A DNA stretch of 24,190 nt from NCBI GenBank assembly GCA_964458835.1, contig CAYWKV010000027.1:1-24190 (forward strand). Direction: 5' to 3'. The notes beneath the pieces are model-generated. The model saw only the letters and a program-made list of their open reading frames with translations. It was not told the DNA's origin and searched no databases. This stretch comes from JAHJQQ01 sp964458835 (GTDB lineage: Bacteria > Pseudomonadota > Gammaproteobacteria > Thiohalobacterales > Thiohalobacteraceae). The position numbers were made by a program, and so were the translations under genes. Shown one piece after another: positions 7,022-12,502 of this stretch. The number at the start of each line of letters is the position of its first letter. Position 1 is the first letter of the stretch.

Positions 7022-8566
7022 TCAGCTGACGACCCGCCACACCTCCAGCCCGAGAGTGCCGCCTGGCCGGACCTCGTTCCAGACGAGCTCCATCTGAAGC
7101 TCGGAGTGGAGCTGCTCAAAGTGGTCATTGGGCAGGTTCTCCCGCGGATTGTAGACGAAGTAGGTCGGTCTCTCAACTGAGAGCTCACGGAGCTCTGTCA
7201 GGGTTTCAGGATCATTCGCCGTGACTTCAGTGACCACCAGTCTGTCCGACCCGGTCAGGTACAAGTCGAGTCCAAACAGCGGGTGATCCCAGTAGTCGAA
7301 CCGCACGACGTAGATGCCGTCTGGTTGCACCGCTGCCTCAGTTTCCAGCCAGTCGGCGACCTCGGCAACCCCGTAACCCGACGGCCAGCCTGTCATGTAC
7401 TGGTGGCTGACAGCTTCAGGAAGCTCGACGGAATACGGCGCAAGTGCCAGTGTCGCTGCCATTACGAGCGGCCAGACGACGACCAGGACACTGACAACTG
7501 CCAGCGGCACCCGGGTCCATTCAGCCTGACTGCCACGCTTCGCGAGACGAGCGCCGACAGCCTCGGCAAAGAGCACGAGACCGCGCGCAACAAGCAGCGC
7601 AACGCCAATGGACGAGACCATCAGGTAGCGCGGGAACCACGTCTTTGCTGCAACGATGAACGGTAGCGCATTTAGGAGAATGATTACCGCTGGAATTAGA
7701 GATTTACGTTCCCGCTTCAACGCCACCGCGACCACTGAGGCAAACGTGGTGAGGACAACAGGTGGTGTCAGCAGGTGCCAGTACCACTCAGCCGCGTCTT
7801 GTGCGTTTCTGGCGAGCAGTCGAGCGGTATTCTGGAGCGTGACGGCGCCAACCTGATCCCTCAACACACGCGGCACCCAGCCAAGATGATACTGCCCATA
7901 CGCATTGACGACGGCTGACACAAGCACCAAGCTGAGCTTGCTTAAGCCAGCCGGCCAGTCCCGTACGGGGCGCATGATAGCAAAGACCAGGAAGGGCAGA
8001 GCGACGAACGGGAGGGACGAGAACTTAGCAAGAATAGCCAGGTTGGCCGCTACCGTCACGAGCAGCAGATTAATCCAGCTATCCGTTTCCGCATAGTAGA
8101 CTGATGTAAGAGCTATCAGGGCAACGAGCAGGCACTGAAGCGGGTCTGTTAGCCCAAGTCGAGTGTACAGAACCGTATAGGGCAGCACTGCAAACACCAA
8201 CCCGGCGACGATGGCCTCTCGCCAGCCGTACAGCTTCCTACCCAACGCCACAACCACCAGCATGGCAGCCGCTCCGGCGAGAGCCGAGCTCAGCCGCACG
8301 GCGAGGAGGGGCTCCAGGGGCAGCCGGACGAAGAGCGACATGACTTGAATAGCCAACCATCGGCCATCCGTGCCGACCGCTAGCGGGCCGGATGTGGCAA
8401 CCGTCTTTGCCCAGGCAATGTGGATTGCCTCGTCGATGAAGACGGGTATCTCCATCAAGTTCGCGAAACGTAGAGCAAAGTAGAGGGCCAGTACTCCTGT
8501 CAGCAAATAAGCATAGAAACGGGGAGGGGCGGATTGCGAGGCTTGCCCGCTGGTCACGCTACTCAT
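7022..8566 (-). CDS. GT39/PMT-ArnT-like membrane glycosyltransferase, 514 aa
   Basis: Multi-spanning protein with a short cytosolic N-terminus (about 18 aa), around 10-11 transmembrane helices to about residue 385, then a soluble extracytoplasmic domain. The first outside loop carries the family acidic motif (MEIPVFIDEAIHIAWAKT; D45 and E46 the likely catalytic pair), followed by helices such as VRLSSALAGAAAMLVVVALG. The family uses lipid-linked sugar donors to glycosylate outside the membrane. The exact acceptor is unknown. It precedes the other GT-C gene on the same strand, so a two-gene unit is likely. No clear Shine-Dalgarno precedes 8566. A GTTTAGT word (8569-8575) lies just upstream. 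Confidence 0.85.
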   Translation of the reverse strand: MSSVTSGQASQSAPPRFYAYLLTGVLALYFALRFANLMEIPVFIDEAIHIAWAKTVATSGPLAVGTDGRWLAIQVMSLFVRLPLEPLLAVRLSSALAGAAAMLVVVALGRKLYGWREAIVAGLVFAVLPYTVLYTRLGLTDPLQCLLVALIALTSVYYAETDSWINLLLVTVAANLAILAKFSSLPFVALPFLVFAIMRPVRDWPAGLSKLSLVLVSAVVNAYGQYHLGWVPRVLRDQVGAVTLQNTARLLARNAQDAAEWYWHLLTPPVVLTTFASVVAVALKRERKSLIPAVIILLNALPFIVAAKTWFPRYLMVSSIGVALLVARGLVLFAEAVGARLAKRGSQAEWTRVPLAVVSVLVVVWPLVMAATLALAPYSVELPEAVSHQYMTGWPSGYGVAEVADWLETEAAVQPDGIYVVRFDYWDHPLFGLDLYLTGSDRLVVTEVTANDPETLTELRELSVERPTYFVYNPRENLPNDHFEQLHSELQMELVWNEVRPGGTLGLEVWRVVS

Positions 8567-8648
8567 AAGTTTAGTGACGTTTCTCGCTAGAGATATGACA
8601 GAGTCACATAATAGACGAAGGGGTCCGAAGTACGCAAACCACTATCAG

Positions 8649-8837
8649 TCAATTGTCATCTTGTTCATCAGCCTCCTCAGCTTGTGATTGCTCACGCTTT
8701 TTCCGTTCCTCCTCCCATTCGATAATCTTCTTATACGCTCGCGCGTATCTCCGTAGCCACTCTTTTGGTATCCCGTCCTGGTCAGGTGGCGTCAACCCAT
8801 CTTGACGTCTTTCACTATTCTCCTGTGCTGTGGACAT
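8649..8837 (-). CDS. Small charged hypothetical protein, 62 aa
   Basis: Highly charged small protein. A central basic/aromatic helix (PKEWLRRYARAYKKIIEWEE) is followed by Lys/Glu repeats and an acidic Gln-rich tail. No family recognised. It is divergent from the partition operon and reads away from the 122-bp promoter region it shares with the RHH gene. Upstream on its strand there is an AGGAGTG-like Shine-Dalgarno (complement of 8846-8852). Size and position fit an accessory or plasmid-borne regulatory protein. Function unknown. Confidence 0.55.
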   Translation of the reverse strand: MSTAQENSERRQDGLTPPDQDGIPKEWLRRYARAYKKIIEWEEERKKREQSQAEEADEQDDN

Positions 8838-8901
8838 GATCAGACACTCCTAAATTGGACTAAAGTTGTTATTCTCACTACAAATAGCGCAAATATACTC
8901 G

Positions 8902-8930
8902 TTGACAGAGCAATATCATCGTGCTTTACT
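8902..8930 (+). promoter_or_regulatory. Partition operon promoter
   Basis: TTGACA at 8902-8907, 17-bp spacer, TTTACT at 8925-8930. It is flanked by an inverted pair, GGACTAAA (8857-8864) and TTTAGTCC (8947-8954), a possible operator for the RHH protein. The predicted start near 8937 falls at an ATG (8938) opening a 10-codon ORF that overlaps the RHH start. Confidence 0.55.
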
Positions 8931-8959
8931 ACAGCTAATGTACCAGTTTAGTCCCAAGC

Positions 8960-9124
8960 ATGGCCGATAACTCCAAATCCATCAGCGAAGTGGTGATTAA
9001 GTTCGCCGCCCCCGAAGAGCTTAAGCAGGCGCTGCAGCAGCTCGCCAACGAGCGCAACATCACCCTCTCTGCCCTCCTCCGCCTGATCACCTCGGAGTAC
9101 GTCAAGCGCAACCAACAAACATGA
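8960..9124 (+). CDS. Short ribbon-helix-helix (CopG/Arc-like) protein, 54 aa, upstream of parA
   Basis: Reads MADNSKSISEVVIKFAAPEE and continues LKQALQQLANERNITLSALL to a TGA at 9122-9124. This is a compact ribbon-helix-helix pattern: beta strand EVVIKF (10-15), helix 1 about 18-31, turn ERNIT, helix 2 about 36-50. Such proteins bind operators as dimers through the strand. The stop overlaps the parA start as ATGA (9121-9124), so the two are translationally coupled. It is therefore probably the autorepressor or an auxiliary centromere binder of the par operon. It has no Shine-Dalgarno and may be translated by coupling to the overlapping 10-codon leader ORF at 8938-8970. Confidence 0.75.
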   Translation: MADNSKSISEVVIKFAAPEELKQALQQLANERNITLSALLRLITSEYVKRNQQT

Positions 9125-9885
9125 TTATCTCAGTCGCTAACCAGAAGGGCGGTGTCGCCAAGAGCACGACGGCTATCAACCTCGCCGCCGGGATGGCATT
9201 GGAAGGCTACAAAGTCCTACTGATCGACATCGACCCGCAGAGCAACCTCACCTCAGTGTTCCTGGAGCCCGGAATCAGCGAGGTGCCGCTTGAGAAGTCA
9301 CTCTACAACGTTATCATCAACTTCGCGCCCCTGGCCGGACTCATCCGTGAGACGCCCTTCTCCAACCTGCACTACGTCCCCTCCCACATCCGCCTGTCAG
9401 GGGCGGACATGGAGCTGGCCCAGGTGTTTGACAACCGCAGCGAGCGGCTGAAGCGCGCCCTTGCCAGAGTCGAGCGCCAGTACGACTACATCATCATCGA
9501 CAATCCCCCCTCGCTGGGACTGCTGACCATCAACTCGTTTGTGGCCAGCGACCGGCTGCTCATTCCCGTCTCGACCGGTTTCTTTGCCCTGACCGGGCTG
9601 GTGCAGCTGCAGGAGACCATCGACATGGTCAAGCAGCAGCAGCTCAACCCCGACCTGGAGATCCTTGGGGTGCTGTGCACCTTCTCCGAGCGCACTAACG
9701 TCTCAACAGACGTCGAGAATCAGCTCAGGGAGTACTTCGGCGAGCTGGTGTTTGAGACCGTCATCCCTAAGAATGTCAGCCTGGAAGAAGCCCACTCCAG
9801 CCACACTCACATCTTTGACCATGCGCCCAACAGCGCCGGGGCGCGCGCCTACAAAGCACTGGTACAGGAGGTCGTCAAACGATGA
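9121..9885 (+). CDS. parA: ParA/Soj-family partition ATPase
   Basis: 254 aa, the usual size of small ParA (type Ib/Soj-like) proteins without an N-terminal HTH. The deviant Walker A is KGGVAKST at residues 9-16 (signature K9, catalytic K14). Walker A' is DIDPQSN (D38), and the Walker B region is YDYIIIDNPPSLGLLT. ATP-bound dimers coat nucleoid DNA, and the partner protein on the centromere stimulates hydrolysis to move plasmid copies apart. It is flanked on both sides by ATGA overlaps with RHH genes, a compact three-gene partition operon. Alanine replaces the usual glycine in the A motif (GGVAKST), a change seen in other ParA-like proteins. Confidence 0.95.
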   Translation: MIISVANQKGGVAKSTTAINLAAGMALEGYKVLLIDIDPQSNLTSVFLEPGISEVPLEKSLYNVIINFAPLAGLIRETPFSNLHYVPSHIRLSGADMELAQVFDNRSERLKRALARVERQYDYIIIDNPPSLGLLTINSFVASDRLLIPVSTGFFALTGLVQLQETIDMVKQQQLNPDLEILGVLCTFSERTNVSTDVENQLREYFGELVFETVIPKNVSLEEAHSSHTHIFDHAPNSAGARAYKALVQEVVKR

Positions 9886-10238
9886 AGAAAACATCCGGCT
9901 TAGCCGACAGCCCCTTCTTCCAGCAGCCCTCTCCCCCACCCGCTACCGAGAAATCCCCTGCTCGTGAAGCCGAAGATAAGCCGACCCGTACGAGCGAACG
10001 AGCGAACGACCGAACGGGCGAACGACCGAACGGGTTGCACAACCGAACGGGCGAACGGGCGAACGACCGAACGGTTGGCAGCAAGCGCACAACTAAGCGC
10101 CACTCATTCGAGATCTTCACCGACCAGCTTACCTCCCTCAAGGAGCTTCAGGCCCGCTCTATCCTCACCGGGCAGGAGAAGAGCCTCTCGGCGATGGTGC
10201 GCGAGGCACTCGACCGCTACTTTGACGACCACAGCTAA
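9882..10238 (+). CDS. RHH centromere-binding partner of ParA (ParB/ParG/omega-like), 118 aa
   Basis: A disordered N-terminus (Pro-rich to residue 25), a repetitive Arg/Glu/Asn/Thr linker (38-66: TSERANDRTGERPNG, then RTGERANDRTVG), then a ribbon-helix-helix domain at 73-115 (strand RHSFEIF, helix TDQLTSLKELQARS, helix LSAMVREALDRYF). In type Ib systems an RHH protein with a flexible basic N-terminus binds parS repeats and uses that tail to stimulate ParA. The layout here is the same. It is joined to parA by an ATGA overlap, with a Shine-Dalgarno (AGGAGG) upstream. The linker is encoded by tandem 8-bp DNA repeats, which may themselves be binding sites. No sequence similarity to ParB/Spo0J HTH proteins. 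Confidence 0.8.
   Translation: MKKTSGLADSPFFQQPSPPPATEKSPAREAEDKPTRTSERANDRTGERPNGLHNRTGERANDRTVGSKRTTKRHSFEIFTDQLTSLKELQARSILTGQEKSLSAMVREALDRYFDDHS
9991..10077 (+). repeat. Octamer array 1, inside the RHH gene (probable parS part)
   Basis: Tandem 8-bp units of the form CGRSCGAA: five in a row (9991-10030), a 17-bp unit containing GGTTGCACAACC and ending CAACCGAA (10031-10047), then three more (10048-10071) and a partial one. The period of 8 is not a multiple of 3, so successive copies are read in different frames. This suggests selection on the DNA as well as on the protein. Confidence 0.85.
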
Positions 10239-10303
10239 CCGAACGACCGAACGGTATACGCAACCGAACGGGCGAACGCCCGTACGTCCGTACGACCGAA
10301 CGG
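10239..10303 (+). repeat. Octamer array 2, directly after the RHH stop codon
   Basis: Same unit as array 1: a partial CCGAA, CGACCGAA, a 17-bp unit (10252-10268) again ending CAACCGAA, CGGGCGAA, the diverged units CGCCCGTA and CGTCCGTA, then CGACCGAA CGG. The order of parts mirrors array 1. Together the arrays bracket the RHH-domain coding segment and are the best parS candidate. Confidence 0.8.
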
Positions 10304-10328
10304 AAAAAAGCGCGACTTGACAGTCTTT
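10303..10328 (+). terminator. Possible weak terminator of the par operon
   Basis: A4-bp stem GACT/AGTC (10313-10316 and 10321-10324, loop TGAC) is followed by a run of Ts and preceded by a run of As that can extend the pairing with a bulge. The stem is short, so efficiency is doubtful. It overlaps the -35 of the next promoter. Confidence 0.3.
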
Positions 10329-10345
10329 TTTGCCTGTGCTTTGCT
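10317..10345 (+). promoter_or_regulatory. Promoter into the non-coding region
   Basis: TTGACA (10317-10322), 17-bp spacer, TTTGCT (10340-10345). The last 10 bases, GTGCTTTGCT, match the par promoter's GTGCTTTACT at the same distance from TTGACA. No gene follows for 900 bp, so it may drive an RNA. Confidence 0.5.
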
Positions 10346-10351
10346 AGGAGT

Positions 10352-10580
10352 ATTGGAACGGTGGTCGCCGTAAGCTGCCGCTATTTGCCCGAGGAAAGGG
10401 ATTTGAGTATTGCTTGCGGAGAGACCAGTACCGTGACGCCGCCCCGGGAGAAATCGGATGAGGCGGCGTTGTCACAAGAGCTTGGGGCCAGGATCGCTTT
10501 AGGCTCGCCAATAAAAGGCTTACAGACCTGCTTTTCGCAGAGAGATTTATCTCACGACTTTTCCGCAGGAAAAGTAAATT
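10352..10580 (+). ncRNA. Candidate structured RNA, about 230 nt
   Basis: Non-coding stretch directly after a good promoter, with several stems. ACGGT (from about 10359) can pair with ACCGT near 10430. GTGACGCCGCC (10433-10443) pairs with GGCGGC...GTCAC (10462-10475) with one bulge. Three short hairpins follow in series: CTGC/GCAG (10528-10540), GAGA/TCTC (10542-10553) and a perfect 8-bp stem ACTTTTCC/GGAAAAGT (10557-10575). No known RNA family was recognised. A plasmid copy-number or leader RNA is possible. The open frame at 10361-10588 has no Shine-Dalgarno and looks unlike a protein. Confidence 0.4.
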
Positions 10581-10639
10581 GCCTTTAGCTGGCTTATGGT
10601 CAAATTAGCATAGCTCGCTCGCTTAGACCAGCCCCGTTT

Positions 10640-10702
10640 TTCCCTCCGTAATGTGGAAAACTCACGCCTTATAGGCCGCAGTTATCTACACTTTCTACAC
10701 CA
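10640..10702. other. Candidate replication origin with DnaA-box-like sites
   Basis: TGTGGAAAA at 10652-10660 (complement TTTTCCACA, fits TTWTNCACA) and TTATCTACA at 10682-10690 (one mismatch to TTATNCACA), followed by a related CTTTCTACAC. The segment is less GC-rich than its surroundings and lies between the par genes and the prim-pol gene, a usual oriV position. No standard iterons bound by a Rep protein are visible. Confidence 0.4.
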
Positions 10703-10744
10703 GCAATTGCATCAGCACCCGCATTTTGGGAAGAGCAGGTGGAT

Positions 10745-11195
10745 AGATCGCCCCGGCGGGCATCGAGCCCTTGGGGCGATGGGGAGAGCTGGCCTGGTCG
10801 GGGAGGCCGTGCTTCTCGCCCGTTCCGAGGGTGCCGGAACGACCTCAAGCAGACCCCCCGCTCTCCAGGCCAGGGTGTCCGGCTCGACCCTGCCAGCAGG
10901 GACGACCCCGACTACCAACCGCTGCGCCGGTGAGTGGCCCCTGACCCCTCACCGGTTCCCTTGGTGGCTCCCTCGCTCCGCGATGGTCGCCACCGGCAGC
11001 GCCACGCCTGGCAGGCAGCACCGGGCTCTTCGGCAGGCCATGCGGCTGACCGGAAGCGGCCCGCCCGTGCTGCACTGGCCAGGCTAACGCGGTTGGTAGT
11101 CGGCGTCTTCGACGCCGACACCTTGCGCCCCACCGGGCTCTCCCCCACCCTCTCCGGTGGGGCGCTGGGAGCGGTAGCGCCTGCGGCGCTTGGTT
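10745..11195. other. GC-rich non-coding block dense in perfect hairpins
   Basis: Perfect inverted repeats include nested CGCCCC/GGGGCG with GGGC/GCCC (10749-10778), GTTCCG/CGGAAC (about 10821-10840), CCGGTGAG/CTCACCGG (about 10929-10957), GTCGGCGTC/GACGCCGAC with a 3-nt loop (11099-11119), a 12-bp stem GCGCCCCACCGG (11125-11136) with its complement at 11154-11165, and AGCGCC/GGCGCT (11176-11190). Open frames here have odd composition and no Shine-Dalgarno. Possible roles are a single-strand initiation site for the prim-pol, an oriT, or a large structured RNA in the prim-pol leader. Confidence 0.5.
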
Positions 11196-11289
11196 GAAAC
11201 GGTGACGATGATGCGACCTCTCCTCACTCGGCTAGCTAGTGAGCTACCCGGCCAAGCATCGGCGAATATGTGCTAGGGTAGAGGAGAAT

Positions 11290-12285
11290 ATGCGTGAGCG
11301 AGAGCGTCCCCTCACCGACAGCGAGTATTCCCAGCTGGCCCTGATCATCGCCGGGCGCTTTGTGGTGCGCTGGGACAGGTATGCCAGGCAGCTGAGTGAT
11401 GGCCGCTACCAGGCCGTGCACCAGCTCCTGGATGGCGGCCAGCTGGTCGACCACCTGAAGGGGCGGCTGACGCTGGGCAGCTACCTGCTCAACCGGCACG
11501 GCCAGGGGCGCTGCCTGGTGCTTGATGCGGACGACGATGAGCAGTGGACACGGCTCAGGGTAATGGGGGAGAGGCTGCTTGAGGAGGGTGTGCCGAGCTA
11601 CCTGGAGGCGAGCCGCCGGGGCGGTCACCAGTGGCTGTTCCTGCCCATCACCGTCTCGGGGGAGCGGCTGCGCCGCTTCGCCAGGGGGCTGCTCCTGGCC
11701 CACGAGGTGGGTGAGGTCGAGGTCTTCCCCAAGCAGGACAGGCTCAGCACCGGCCCCGGCTCGCTCATCCGGTTGCCTTTTGGCATCCACCAGAAGAGCG
11801 GCAAGCGCTATGGCTTTTTCTACCCGGACGGTAGGCCACTAGCCCCGTCCCTCCACCAGCAGATCGAGCGCCTGAGAGCGGCCCGAACCGTGCCACTCGG
11901 CGCCTTTGAGAGCTACAGCCGGCTGGCTGACGAAGCGCCGGAAATGGTCGCAGTGGCGACCCCAGGGAGGCACTCAAGACCAGTCGCGACGATTGATGCG
12001 AGCGCGCCGCTGTCCGAGCGACTCAAAGCCGCCATCACGGTGAGAAATTTCATCGAGCGGTTCGCTCCTGAGGTCGAGCTCAACGAGCGGGGGCTTGGTT
12101 ACTGCCCGTTTCACGAGGATAACGTGAGGAGCTTCGGGGTGGACGAGGGGCGCAACTTCTGGCACTGCTTCGCCGGCTGCGGTGGCGGCAGCCTCATCGA
12201 CTTCTGGATGAGGTGGCGGGGGAGAGCGGGATTGGATGACAGCTTCAAGGCCACGATTAAAGACCTGGCCGACCGACTGCTGTGA
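11290..12285 (+). CDS. AEP-type primase-polymerase with CHC2 zinc finger; probable plasmid replicase
   Basis: 331 aa. The N-terminal archaeo-eukaryotic primase core resembles TOTE-type primases: metal motif CLVLDADDD (D79 and D81), SRRGGHQWLF (about 108-117, catalytic His), then VEVFPKQD and GPGSLIRLPFGIH (about 143-167). The C-terminus has a DnaG-like CHC2 zinc finger: CPFH (C272, H275) and HCFAGC (C293, C297), followed by GGGSLIDFW. Such enzymes make primers and can extend DNA, and serve as replication initiators on small plasmids. No helicase domain is fused. I chose the ATG at 11290 because GAGGAG (11281-11286) precedes it; an in-frame GTG at 11239 would add 17 unremarkable residues. It follows the hairpin-rich putative origin. 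Confidence 0.85.
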   Translation: MRERERPLTDSEYSQLALIIAGRFVVRWDRYARQLSDGRYQAVHQLLDGGQLVDHLKGRLTLGSYLLNRHGQGRCLVLDADDDEQWTRLRVMGERLLEEGVPSYLEASRRGGHQWLFLPITVSGERLRRFARGLLLAHEVGEVEVFPKQDRLSTGPGSLIRLPFGIHQKSGKRYGFFYPDGRPLAPSLHQQIERLRAARTVPLGAFESYSRLADEAPEMVAVATPGRHSRPVATIDASAPLSERLKAAITVRNFIERFAPEVELNERGLGYCPFHEDNVRSFGVDEGRNFWHCFAGCGGGSLIDFWMRWRGRAGLDDSFKATIKDLADRLL

Positions 12286-12287
12286 CG

Positions 12288-12412
12288 ACTAAACCGGTTC
12301 GCCAGGGCGTTCATTGACCTGTACGGTTGAACCGGACAGACAAAGCGGGGAGAGAAGCGCATAAAGCACCGAGATCACGCGTAAAAGATGCCTAGACGCA
12401 CCAAGGTTTAGT
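12288..12412. promoter_or_regulatory. Inverted pair of GTTTAGT sites between the convergent prim-pol and LuxR-type genes
   Basis: ACTAAAC at 12288-12294 and GTTTAGT at 12406-12412 lie in inverted orientation inside the 217-bp gap. CCGGTTC...GAACCGG arms also occur just after the first site. The same heptamer is found upstream of the LuxR-type gene, the RHH gene and a glycosyltransferase gene. Function is unknown. No convincing intrinsic terminator is seen in this gap. Confidence 0.3.
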
Positions 12413-12502
12413 CTTTAGCCGAGCCCGACAAGTCTATCAGAGAAGCATTAAGAACTTATCCCGGAGGGTGCCCTGACGTTTGCCCCAATCTCGACAGCGT
12501 TA

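Noticed and set aside
9991..10303. CRISPR-like repeats
   Set aside because: Units are 8 bp, in tandem and without unique spacers, and half lie inside a gene; iterons fit better.
10385..10410. RNase P RNA-like word (GAGGAAAG)
   Set aside because: The other conserved RNase P RNA segments are missing and the following bases do not match.
10653..11087. 144-codon open frame in the putative origin region
   Set aside because: Sequence looks like translated GC-rich hairpins (many Arg, Gly, Pro, Ser), with no Shine-Dalgarno and no domain; open frames of this length are expected by chance in GC-rich DNA.
12361..12502. Terminator between the prim-pol and LuxR-type genes
   Set aside because: No GC-rich stem followed by a T-run on either strand was found.
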